In this document: one piece after another, positions 34,101 to 44,953 of the stretch
Numbering within the stretch: position 1 is the stretch's first letter
Layout: each line of letters opens with the position of its first letter
Assembly (NCBI GenBank): GCA_022605955.1
Contig: JAKCOZ010000040.1
Span: forward strand, 1,922,001-1,986,000
Length of the DNA stretch: 64,000 nt
Source of the DNA: Rallus limicola
Lineage: Eukaryota > Chordata > Aves > Gruiformes > Rallidae
Reading direction: 5' to 3'
The notes under the pieces: model-generated
The model's input: the letters and a program-made list of their open reading frames with translations, nothing else
Database searches by the model: none
Told to the model about the DNA's origin: nothing
Translations under genes and position numbers: made by a program

Positions 34101-36609
34101 GACAAAATGAAAGGAAGGTTAAAAAAGGATACTGGTGTAGCTTGGAGAAGGAGACAGCATGAGGGAACCTGAAATATAATACTATTATAACTTTGGAAAC
34201 ATTTACTTTTTTTTGTTGTTTTGTTGTCAAAACAGATCAATTAAGAGAAGAAGACAGAAAGGAATTATTGCATGTTTCAAACTTGGAAATCTATCATGAA
34301 TTAATTTCCTTATTTATCCATCAATATATTTGTTGCTATATTTATAAGCCTATCTGCATTTCAGTTATGACCTGTTCTAGATATGCATGTTGGAAGTAGA
34401 TGAATTCCACTTTTATTTTATTATTATTTATAGGTAATTTTGGACTATATATAAATATATATATACATGCACAAGTATTATCTCATTATGCTATGTTTTG
34501 TACTAATAAACTCAGCACTTTTCAATAAGGATTTTTAGAGACAAGGATGAATAGCAAATACTTAACTGATATCTTAAGAAAAAGAAGAAACTATTATTTC
34601 CTTTTTGAGTACACAACTTCTAACCAGAATAAGTTAGTGAATGTACATTCTGCAAGAACTGTAAGTTGGTGTGGATTTGTGGCTGACAGGACAAGACAGT
34701 GCAGAGTCATGCTTGTACACATAGAAAAAAGCAAAAGTAAGTAGGCTTTGGTATTATATACATAGCATAATTCCTTTCCATTTAAATCTAGCACTTTTAA
34801 AGTCACCACCAGGGTATTTCCATTAGCTCTTTTTTGTTGCAAAAGAGTTAAACCGAAGATGTTGCCTTTGTCCCAGACTACTTTTCTTTGTGGATGGCAT
34901 CCTACATATTTTCTTTAAATTTAGTGGAACAACTTAATCTTGTTTTTTAAAAGATAACTAAATTAAGCCCTTAAGATCACAATAAAAGAAAACAAAACAA
35001 CTTTACCCAGAAACCTGGGTTGATTCAACTTAAGTCTGAATATATTGGAAATTGAGATAGAAAAACATTTCCAAAAGCTTATTCCTTTCCAGTGACTCAA
35101 ATGCTAACTAGCATGAATCATCATCTGAGGGTAACTATTTTTCCTTACATCTAGATTTCTACAGCCAACTTTTAAACAAGTCAAAATAGGAAAAGCTCTT
35201 TATAACTAAGAATATGTTGGTAACAAGACGGCATAATTTTCTCATTTGGAGACTAGTGTGCTAGAAACAGAGAACTAGACACTGATTTAAATGAAAAAAG
35301 TGTTTACCCTGTTATAGGGTATCATATCTCACCCTGTGGTAGCCTTCACTTTTTGCTGTCCTCTGATTCCTATCAGATTTAGCCCACGCTTACTCCTCCT
35401 TGCCTTGGATGCCCATGCATGTGAGCTGCTGGATCTGATTCTCCCTGAACTATAACATTAGTTGGTTAGCTTTTTAGAGTAGGAAACCCATGCCAAATGT
35501 GGAAGTACTATAAATAGGGAACTAATGCAAACTGCAGTTCTTCCTTCTGGAACCCTATACTTAATAAGTGTATGGAGACACTTTGTGATGATACTGTATA
35601 TCATTCCATAACTGAAATAACTTAGATCTGCATTCAAAGGTATGAACACTTGTGTATTGGAAATGCATCACACATGTGTTAGACACGTTTCAGGTTAAAT
35701 GTCTAAAATAATCACAGAGGCTGGGAGAGTTTTCTGCTTAGATTCTTCCTGCTTTTTCCCTGCATTAAGTTTCTTCATTTTACTGAAAAAGTAATAGGCA
35801 TCATAGTTCAGAAGGGCATGTTTGTACAGAGAACATTCCATCAGTGTTCTCTGCTTTAAATGATCTGATTTTTAAGCAAAATCATCATAAAACCAATACA
35901 AAATTAAGAACACCTATTGACCCTCCCACCTCTCCCTGTCTCCAAACCCAAACATTTCCACATCAAACTTCATGTAGCATAGTTCAGCTTGCAGGATCAA
36001 ACACATAAATTTATATATCTCAAGAGAAATATGTGTCCAGAGGGATTATACTGTATCCATGTGCTGTGGGAATTCAGGGCCTCCAGTGGAATAAGAGAAA
36101 TTCCAAATTGTAGAATTTCTGAGAACCTGACGAACTTCAAACTCATCATTTGTTCACGACTGAGATTGTAAGTGAGGAAGCAAAGTCCATGACCAGATGC
36201 ACAGACTTACTTGAATTCCTGTGGTGCCCCAATTCTTGGTGATAGGTGGCCTAATTTGTGAATCTGGACTGTCGGGGGAAGACAAACCACAAACCAGAGA
36301 AGCACGTTTTCAGGCTCAGGTTGATCTTTCAATACTTCATTCCTGTATTGCATCTGAGAGGTTCTAGTAAGACAATATGAATAGGAACAGCAAGTGCCAA
36401 TTCTTATAAGGGCTCAGTGAGGAAAAGGACTATTTCAAACTCTTTTTTCATACCTCTTCCAAACTTCCTGCTCTCCAATATGGATTGAAATTTCTTCCTT
36501 AACCCAACATTGATGTACTAATTTGTGTTAATTCATGTAATTTTGTGTGGTCTGATTCCAGTGCTAACATCATGCATTTCTTTCCCCTTCCCCTTCAGGT
36601 CACAAAGAA
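31101..36609. other. AT-rich 5.5-kb stretch, nothing recognised
   Basis: No OR relic, CR1, LTR or RNA gene was recognised. Composition is uniformly AT-rich, with a short AT dinucleotide tract near 34440-34465. The last bases hold a strong candidate splice acceptor: a pyrimidine tract 'ttctttccccttccccttcag' ending with AG at 36597-36598, 12 bases before the next OR start. Confidence 0.5.
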
Positions 36610-37542
36610 ATGGAAAACCAAACAACTGGAACAGAGTTTGTGCTCTTGGGACTTTCAAGAGATCCTCTCCTTCAAAGCCTCCTATTCACTGTGTTTTTAA
36701 TCATATACCTAATTATTTTATTAGGAAATATGGTAATCATGATGGTTATAAGGACTGATCTCCACCTTCAATCTCCTATGTACTTCTTCCTCTTTCATTT
36801 AGCCTTCATTGACATCTGTTATGCCACTGCTGTTCTTCCAAAGATGCTGGTGAATTTCCTTGTGAAAGGGAGCATGACCATTGCCATCAATGCTTGTATG
36901 ACTCAAATGTTTTTCATCTTCCTCTCAGCTGGGTGTGAAGTTTTTATGCTTTCAGTAATGGCTTATGACCGTTATGTGGCCATCTGTAATCCTCTGACGT
37001 ATCAAGAGGCTATGAGCAAACATTTCTGTTATCAGCTGGTGGGGAGTGCATGGGCAATGGGTCTCTTATATTCAGTTCTAAACACAGTTCCTGTGTTAAA
37101 TATTCAATTCTGTGGGCACACAGAAATCAAACATTTCAGCTGTGAGCTTCCCCCTCTCCTGTCTGCTGCTTGCGGTGGGACCTTTCTCAGTAAACTCATT
37201 CTTCTTTCTTCTGCTGTGATCTTTGGGTCCAGCTCCTTTTTGCTCACCCTCATCTCCTACATCTTTATCATCACCACAGTCTTGAAGATACAGTCTGCAG
37301 AAGGGAGGCACAAAGCTTTCTCTACTTGCAGTTCCCACTTCATTGTAATGGGGTTACTCTACATAACAGCTCTGTTCCAATACACAAAACCCAAATCAGT
37401 CTCATCAATCATTCTAGACCAAGTGTTATCCACCCAGTACAGCATCTTAACCCCCATGCTGAATCCCATAATCTACAGCCTGAAAAATAAAGATGTGAAA
37501 ACAGCTTTAGGCAGAATTCTAAAGAAACTGCAATTTATGTAA
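36610..37542 (+). CDS. Olfactory receptor, class II
   Basis: An intact 310-residue odorant receptor. Seen in order: glycosylation site NQT (3-5), LLGN in TM1 (37-40), SPMYFFLFHLAFIDICYATA (55-74), CMTQMFF in TM3, MAYDRYVAICNPL (117-129), HFSCELPPLLSAAC in the second extracellular loop, KAFSTCSSHFIVMGLLYITA, NPIIYSLKNKDVKTAL. The SCELP loop motif resembles the OR8S-like or family 5/8 receptors, but I do not assign a subfamily. 'SLKN' replaces the commoner SLRN. The ATG is chosen because it matches OR N-termini (MENQT) and follows a strong acceptor-like pyrimidine tract. It is surrounded by AT-rich, repeat-poor DNA. Confidence 0.93.
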   Translation: MENQTTGTEFVLLGLSRDPLLQSLLFTVFLIIYLIILLGNMVIMMVIRTDLHLQSPMYFFLFHLAFIDICYATAVLPKMLVNFLVKGSMTIAINACMTQMFFIFLSAGCEVFMLSVMAYDRYVAICNPLTYQEAMSKHFCYQLVGSAWAMGLLYSVLNTVPVLNIQFCGHTEIKHFSCELPPLLSAACGGTFLSKLILLSSAVIFGSSSFLLTLISYIFIITTVLKIQSAEGRHKAFSTCSSHFIVMGLLYITALFQYTKPKSVSSIILDQVLSTQYSILTPMLNPIIYSLKNKDVKTALGRILKKLQFM

Positions 37543-38329
37543 CCTCTGAGCTGTATATTTCAAATCTTTGTTCTTTAAAACATGTACTTATGAACAATTG
37601 ATCTATTGGGATTCACTAGTTGCATTTTCCAGGTTATTTGATAAAAAACACATCCTCATATACACAAAGGGGCACAATGACAGGAAGGAGATACCAAATA
37701 ATGCTCTGCTCCAGAAGCATCCAGGACCTTCACAGTGAGAGCCCATCAGTGGTGCATCTCCACAAGGATTTAGGAGCAGAGAGGTGAAGTGGAAGGCAGG
37801 AGAATCAAATTACAGGCTCAGAAGAGGGAACATGTTATCCAGGCTCTTCCTAGGGCTGTTATAGGACACTTAACAGCTCTATTCCAGGTGTGAAACCCAT
37901 CATGATGAGTAAAAGGGAGTGAAGGCTGTAGCACCTTTTAGACCCATGGGAACTACTGCCTAAGGATATGGAACACAATATGGAATGCAGGGGAAAAGCA
38001 TTTTGGGAATGCACATAACATTCTCAGATTTCTAGGGGAGAAAACAAAGGCGAAGCATGTGAGGAACCATGGGGATTTTGGAGAGAAATTTATGTGGAAA
38101 ATAGAGTGATAAAGAGATAAAAAATTACCACACATACTGGTGTGGTCATGCCTTGCACCTGATCAGCAAATCTGTTCTATATCCTTACTAAATCATATTT
38201 CTAAATCTTTCCCTGGGTAGGAGAGTCTATTCTCTGTTTTCATCTGTGTATTTGGGTCTGAGTGCCAGCATCTGGAGTTAGACCACATGTCAGAGGGCCC
38301 ACATGTATGCATGCCAGCAACTGGACAGA
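37543..38329. other. Non-coding DNA 3' of the OR
   Basis: No gene was recognised. The last 100 bases ('gtgccagcatctggagttag') are phrase-like and may be an extension of the repeat that follows. Confidence 0.45.
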
Positions 38330-39027
38330 CAGGAGTGGGGGAGACTGGCTGGAGAGCTGTCAGGCAGAGAAGGACCTGGGGGTGTTGGGTGGCTGCAGGC
38401 TGAATAGGAGCCAGCAGTGAGCCCAGGTGGCCAGGAAGGCCAATGGCATCTTAGCTTGTATCAAAAATAGTGTGGCCAGTAGGTCTGGGGAGGGGATTGT
38501 GCCCCTGGACTGGGCACTGGGGAGGCTGCAGCTGGAGTGCTGGGTCCAGTTCTGGGCTTCTCACCATCAGAAGGACATTGAGGTCCTTGAAGGAGTTCAG
38601 AGAAGGGCAACCAGGCTGGGGAAGGGCCTGGAGGGCAAATCCTCTGAGGAGCAGCTGAGGGAGCTGGGGATGTTCAGCCTGGAGAAGAGGAGGCTGAGGG
38701 GAGACCTTATCACCGCCTACAACTACCTGAAGGTAGGTTGTAGAGAGGTGGGTGCTGGTCTCTTCAGCCAGGGGACAGGAGATGGGACAAGGGGAAATGG
38801 CACAAAGCTGTGCCAGGGCAGGTTTAGATTAGACATTAGAAAAAAAATTTTTACTGAAAGAGTTTTTGGGGCCTGGCACAGGCTACCCAGGGAGGTGGTT
38901 GAGTCACCTTCCCTGGATGTGTTCAAAGTAGGGTAGATGAGGTACTTAGGGATATGGTTTAGCATAGGATGGGATTGGTTGGACTTGATCTTCAAAGGTA
39001 TTTTCCTTGTGATTCTGTGATTCTGTG
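38330..39027 (+). mobile_element. CR1 LINE 3' end with octamer tail
   Basis: The plus strand carries the ORF2 C-terminal region in an open 169-codon frame from 38427 ([56 protein letters not shown]). The 3' region follows, ending in GTGATTCTGTGATTCTGTGA at about 39006-39027, the CR1 tail repeat. It is 5'-truncated as usual and one of the least decayed CR1 copies here. The frame is only a piece of ORF2. Confidence 0.9.
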
Positions 39028-40329
39028 AGTTAGTGAAATCAAGTGCCAGCCACTGGAGGGGAAGACAGGCCAGAGGCCTTTGTATCCACAGTGACAACAA
39101 ATGTAGTGAGTGATGGTCTGGACGTCAGAAACAGGAATAGGACTAGGGGTCAGACAACAGTGTTTATAGTGATAGCAACTTACCCATAAGCTGTTGACAG
39201 GCTCCTTATCCACTGCTTGGAGGACCTCAACACATTCCAGTTTTTCTCTCACATAAAGAGCAATTATCCACCTTGCCTTGCAGGCCTATCTTTCCCTATC
39301 TTGAAATCTTTCAAGCCAGTTCATGCATATAGCCAATTTCTAACCAGAAGGAGGGGAAAATGTTTGCTCTGTTTTCCTTTTTTGTTATTTTTCCCTCCTT
39401 CCTTCTCCTCACCATCTCTTAACAATCATGGCAAAAAGCATTAGACAAACTAGAAGATACCACCTAGGATTTTCTCACCTCTTTGTGGGTGCCTTGGAAT
39501 TTAAGTAACTGATTTGCAGTTACTAAACTCCTTCTCAGAGTGTCTAGGAGCAGCTAGGTCCAGTCTTAGTCCCAGACTTGGTCACAGTTTATGGCTAAAG
39601 GATTATGTGAGTAGCCACATAACAGAGTCAATGTTTATCTGTTTCAGAGCCCTCTAAAGGACTTTCACTGTGACAGTTTCACAAAGTTGAAAAAATACAG
39701 GAAATTTATTAAGGTGACAGATAAAAAAAGTTTCAAATTGCTATTGATAAAGACACTTACTGCAGTGAGGTAATGTATGAATATAAAGCCAGCAACATGC
39801 CATCCTTCACCAAAAACATAAATTGTCAGACACTTAGCAAGAAGGTGTCCCTGTCTTGGGTAGAAGAGAAGGAGCCCAGCCCATTGACTATCTCTTCACA
39901 GTGATTGGGAAATTTAAGAAAATATTGAGTGAGGTAAGACCATTACTTTTTAGTTAAGCTTTCATCATTAAAGCTATTACTTTTTAGTTAAGCTTCAGCT
40001 GGGATCTAACTTGAACTGGCAATAATTAATATATATATAAGTAAAATTGGGAACTAAAATTAAAAGGGGACTAATGATTGTTCTGTATGCAAGATTTATC
40101 TCTTAGGTAAGCAGTGAATCAATGACATAAGAAGAAAACAATCACCACTTATGCAACAAGGCAAGTCAGGTCAGTTGGAACTGGATAGGCGGTCAAAGAT
40201 GTATGGACTCAGCTGAAAGGTGAAAAATACAACACAAGGAAGACAGTGAGCCTTCCTCCTGAAGACCCCCAAAGACCACAACCAGATGACAGCGCGCTTG
40301 TGCCAGAGAGAGGAGACTGATGATAATGA
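39028..40329. other. Non-coding DNA, nothing firmly recognised
   Basis: No OR, CR1 or LTR phrase was recognised with confidence. There is a short direct repeat 'attactttttagttaagctt' at about 39942-39962 and 39976-39995. Confidence 0.45.
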
Positions 40330-40540
40330 ATTCTCAGAACTGCTTTGAATAACCCAACGTTTTCTCAGAAAATCTCATGTATACGTATGCCTTTTTGTAA
40401 TAAATATCTAACTGCTTGCTGAAACAGTGTGCAAGCTAGGAGGCGCTAGCCCCCTTGCACCCAGTGCTGCAATAAGCATACCTGCTTTATAACTCTCCCT
40501 GATTTGTGAACTTAGTTTCCATGAGTCAGCAGTATTTAAT
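40330..40540 (+). mobile_element. Possible ERV LTR U3/R-U5 remnant
   Basis: The stretch with 'gtaataaatatctaactgct', 'cccccttgcacccagtgctg' and 'caataagcatacctgctttataactctccctga' (given in parts) reads like the polyadenylation region of an avian class I ERV LTR. No duplicated flank or partner LTR is visible in the window. Tentative. Confidence 0.4.
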
Positions 40541-41074
40541 TTCTTCTCTCCCCTGATGGGAGTCGATTTCTAAATACACTTCACACACTAGTCTTAGATG
40601 TTCCCTCCCAGGAAGGTTATTTAACGTGATCTGAGTGAAGAGTTAAGTAGTAGAGTCATCCACATTTAGCATGTACTGCTTTTTTCGCATTAGCATATTT
40701 TAGGGTCTCAACTTTAATATTTATTTTTGCAGTTAATGAAGAAAAAGGTCTCACTCTGAGCACTGTGGCCTTAAAAATTCTGTGTAGAAACTGTCTATCC
40801 ATTTATCCCACAGTCTGTAGCCCAAAGAGGCCTGTCCTGCTTCCATAAGACTCCCTTCTTCAGCTGCTACCCACACCAACAATGCGGAATCCATCCACAA
40901 TATTTGCATAAGAGATAAACAGACACCCGTGTTTTTAACCTCTTAGGCAAGATTCCAGCAATTGTAGAAGGAAATAAATCCCTGTATTGTATCTGGGAAA
41001 GTGGCTAGGGAAGGCTCCTCCCATGCAAATATGCAAACACATTCATAGGATTGTCTTTGCTCAAGGACCTGAGT

Positions 41075-41332
41075 GTACTTGGTGCAGTTCTGTGAGAAAC
41101 TGTGTAGTGCATCTCTGGTTTTGTGTATTTTGCTATGAAAGTCCTATTATTGTTATTTCTCTTTCTCTGCTGTCACAGTAAACTATCCTTATCACAACCT
41201 CTGAGGTTTAGTTTTTTGAGCTTCTTTCTTCCTTACCTCCCCCTTTCCTCCTTGCCCTAATTCCCCACACACACTCTTAGAGAGTGAGTGGCTGCATGGT
41301 GCTTGGCTCACAGGTGGGGAAAAAACATGACA
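41075..41332 (+). mobile_element. Group B LTR, 3' portion
   Basis: It matches 59850-60102: 'tctgtgagaaactgtgtagt', 'ttttgctatgaaagtcctat', 'cacagtaaactatccttatc', ending 'aaaaaacatgaca'. The 5' half of the LTR is missing. Confidence 0.75.
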
Positions 41333-42201
41333 TCTAGTTTCGTAGTCCTTGCAGAAGATGCAGTACTGCTGCTCAGGGTCACATTGGTTTAAAAATTATC
41401 AATAACACATCCTTTAGCATTCCCCAAGGGCCTGTTGTCTCTGCCAAGCCTGTGTTAATACATCCATCACCAAAGTGTCCTCTTCTGAACCACAGCTTCT
41501 CCCAACACAAGCTGCTACCCTACTTTGTCCCTACTGCTTCACATTAATGTTTCTGCAGGAAGGTTTGTCCATCTAAACTCCGTAGCCTCCACACCTGAGT
41601 AGCCAGAACTGCACAAGTTCTCCTTCAATATACAGTACTCAGTCCTGATGTTATGTGCTCTTTCAACGCAACTCCCCAAACTACTACCTGCAACTTCATA
41701 CTGCCTTTCAGAACTATCCTTCACCTCACCTCAGGAAATTCGAATTTCATTAACTCCCTCAAGTCAGCCTCCAGTTTCACAGCTCCTCCACAAACCTCAG
41801 CCCAATCCTGCCCACAACCAAATTTGCAATACCTATTCACACTTTATGTCTTTGACAAGACAGCTCCTTGCCAGCATTCACTAGCCACCTGCAAAACCTC
41901 ACTGACCTTCTCACTGTACAGTAATATCACAGCTCCAGAGCTTATTGAAATTAGCTTAAACAGGTCAGATAGATATCTGAGTGTTCATCTTTGGCTTCAA
42001 TCTTCCTTTCCCAAAGATTGTAAACTATTTTTTCTTACTGTTCCTACATTGGTTACTGTTTCCTATATTGACTACTGTTGATCTTCATAAAACTGTCCAG
42101 GACCCCAGGCAACAGTATAATGTGATATTGAAATTAGAAGACTATTTTAATCCAGATCAGCATTTAACCATCATATTAATTTTGGGATTTCCATTATCAC
42201 T
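41333..42201. other. Unassigned; one long plus-strand frame
   Basis: A 142-codon open frame at 41653-42081 encodes a Ser/Thr/Pro-rich product with no motif I know. No OR or viral similarity was seen. I regard it as chance or repeat-derived. Confidence 0.35.
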
Positions 42202-42264
42202 TGTCATGGTTTTCCACCAGCTGCTAGAAAGAAAATTAACTCTGTCCTAGCTGAAACCAGGACA
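42202..42264 (-). mobile_element. 63-bp mini-LTR: both LTR tips, middle deleted
   Basis: It starts TGTCATGGTTTTCC (reverse complement of a group B/C LTR 3' end) and within 20 bases passes into 'ctgctagaaagaaaattaac' and 'ctgaaaccaggaca', the reverse complement of the 5' end. Flanks are TCACT and TCTCT, matching at four of five positions. About 500 internal bases are missing. Confidence 0.65.
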
Positions 42265-43167
42265 TCTCTGCATGAATCTCTGACATTCAGTGCCAGGAAA
42301 TGGTTTTATTACCTTAGTTGTTATCAGGTCATTCTGTATTTCAACGAATTTCAACAAAGTAATGAGACACAGCCAAAGCAATTCTTTATTGACCTCTATG
42401 AGGCAGATGCTGAAAATACACAGTAGAGCTCTGCACATTGAGGAGTCTGAGACCTTGGTTGAACTAAGCTATGAATCAACATCCATTTGCTTGTGTTTCA
42501 TTTCATAGGTTCACTTTTGATTGTAGATGTGCAAGTTAAGAGAGTCCATTATTGACAGACAGATTTCTAGATAGACATTTCAGACCTAATTCCATCCTAA
42601 AATCAGTTGTCAGGTATATCAGAAGAGTTCAATTCTGGATAAATGTATTTCTTTCCATGGGAAAGAGAGTGACAAAGACTCAAATTATTTGATGTCTTTA
42701 GGCATACAATGCTTAGAAAAATTCTTTATTTCTCTTATTTGTAAGACAAGGACTTTTAAAACTTATTTTGTAACTGACTGACCTCTGCTACAGCATGCAA
42801 GTTATTTTAAGAGGCTTTATTCACTGGGCTGCCAATGAGGAAATATTACACAAAATAAGACTTGAAAGATCATAGACAGCTAACCCAGGCCATCTTCTAT
42901 CTCCATGAAAACTTGACTTAATCATAACCACTTGTGAGAGTAGTGAGAGAACCTGCCCTTAAAAGGCTGTTGTGATAGACAACCCTTTATCACTGCCAGA
43001 GGATGGTGCTCTTCTCACTACTAGAGGAAGAGTTAAATAAAAATGTAATATATTTTTAAAACATATTTTTAATGCATAAATATTAAAACCCACTTTTTTA
43101 CTATTCACAAGATGAAGCAGTGAATCTAATCGTCATCTGCACTTGGAAAAGCCATAAATCTATGGTT
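42265..43167. other. Non-coding DNA, nothing recognised
   Basis: AT-rich, with no gene or repeat recognised. Confidence 0.5.
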
Positions 43168-43727
43168 TGTCTCATAGTTTCAGCTGGTAGCTAAGCATCA
43201 CAGGTGCTCTTTCACTTCCCCACCAGTGTGATGGAGGAGAGAACTGGAAGAGTGAAAGGGAGAAAATTCTTTCATTGAGTTAAAGACTGTTTAAGAGGTG
43301 AAGGAAAAGCTGCACATGCAACCAAAGGCAAACAAAGAATTCTTTCTTCCTATGGGAAGGCAGGTATTCAGACATCTCCAGAAAAGCAGGGCTCCATCAC
43401 CTGTAAAGGCTACATGGAAAGACAAACATCTTTTTTTCTTCTCAGATTTATATTGAGTAGGACACCATATGGTATGGAATATGCCTTTGCTGAGTTGGGA
43501 TCAGCTGTCCTGGCTCTATATTCTCTCAGGCTCTTGCGAACCCTCAGGGTACTCACTAGTGGGGAGGTGTCTCCAGGAAGAAAAGGCCTTGACTCTGTGT
43601 AAACACTGCTCAACAGTAAGAAAAAATATCTCTATATTATTAACACTGTTTTCAACATAAAACTAAAACATAGCCTCCTGCTAGCCACTATGAAGAAAAC
43701 TGACTCAATCTGAGACAAAAGAGCACA
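43168..43727 (-). mobile_element. Group C LTR, antisense, near full length
   Basis: A relative of group B. On the plus strand it shows 'cagctggtagctaagcatca', 'aaaagctgcacatgcaacca', 'catctccagaaaagcagggc', 'ccatatggtatggaatatgc', 'aaaaggccttgactctgtgt' and a terminal 'gagcaca'. About 560 bases. The Met-initiated frames inside it are LTR shadows. Confidence 0.8.
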
Positions 43728-44866
43728 GCACGTACTTGTCCAGATCAATATTCAGCCAATTCATTGGCTTTATTTCTAGCGGTGCAAACATGAAATGCTC
43801 TTACAGTGTCATTACAATGCCTCTGACTGCCAACTATTTCTTTAAACTACATTTGGTTAAACTTTCCATTCAGGACAGAATTAATCTCTCCTCCTCTACC
43901 CCCTCCTTTTGTGCTTTTCCTCCACTGAGCCTCTACATCTCCCTCCTCTGGCCCCAAGAGCCCTTCTGGTGGAAGATTTCCTGAGAGAGAATTGAAGAGT
44001 TGTACTTATATGTTTTTATTCTCAGCTCTTCTTTTGACTGCTGGGTTATGAATGCACTATTCAGTGCACAGAGGCCACATAACCCAGACAGCCCATCAAA
44101 TCATACTTACATAGGCAGGAAATATCAAGATACCCTTGTGATACAGAAAGCAAGAGATCAAATTAGATGAGGTGGTCACAGGCATCTCCTAGGCTGGTTT
44201 TGGAAGCCTTCCAGAAGCCATTTGACATTCTTTTAAGACTCTAACACATTCTTACCAGAGAAGGGAGACATTGAAGACATAAAATCATACACAGAGGAGG
44301 TAAGTTTTCCAGCTTGTCTAGCTTCTTCCTTTTTTTCTTTCTTAATTTCTTTCTTTTTCCTTTCTTCTTTAACTATTTGTGAAAATACAACATGACAATT
44401 TCATTAAGGTTATCACTGATCTGTGGTTATATTTTGCTGGAACCATGTACAGAGCCAGTTCTACAGATCAGATTACTTTCTTATTATTCTTCCCTCCCTC
44501 AACCACCCTCACCCCCACCATTAACCACCTGAGATTTTAGACAAAAATATATAAAATAAAGAGATAATACAAGAAGAGGATGCAATTTTCTACCCTATTT
44601 GAGATGCTTGTAGTTTACATTGTATTTATTTTATTTTGCAACTGATTGCATTATACAACTCTATTTAAGAGGTAAGACATAATGGCTGGGAGTTCTCTAC
44701 CTAATTAGTCATTGTCCTTGAGTCATCAGAAAAGGTAAGGTAGCTTCAGCATGTAATTCATTACATCTCTAAGTTATTGCTATAAACAGATTATGAATTG
44801 CTTTACAAAGTCAGAAAAAGAGTGCATGTGATTAACCCAGATATAGATGCCTATGTGACAGAAGTT
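43728..44866. other. Non-coding DNA, nothing recognised
   Basis: It contains a pyrimidine-rich patch (44325-44370) and no recognised gene. Confidence 0.5.
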
Positions 44867-44953
44867 GATGAGATGAGATGAGATGAGATGAGATGAGATG
44901 AGATGAGATGAGATGAGATGAGGTGAGGTGAGGTGAGGTGAGGTGAGGTGAGG
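44867..44953 (+). repeat. Compound (ATGAG)n-(GTGAG)n microsatellite
   Basis: About eleven ATGAG pentamers pass without interruption into about six GTGAG pentamers, 87 bases in all. The switch is one A-to-G change per unit, spread over the whole right-hand block. Confidence 0.95.

Noticed and set aside
38427..38936. 169-codon frame as a host gene
   Set aside because: The sequence is the C-terminal end of CR1 ORF2 followed by the CR1 tail repeat.
41653..42081. 142-codon frame as a secreted or viral protein
   Set aside because: No motif, no homologue I know, and no transcriptional context; Ser/Thr-rich composition follows the base composition.
44867..44953. Pentamer array as a CRISPR-like or protein-binding array
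   Set aside because: Units are five bases with no spacers; it is a plain microsatellite in a vertebrate genome.
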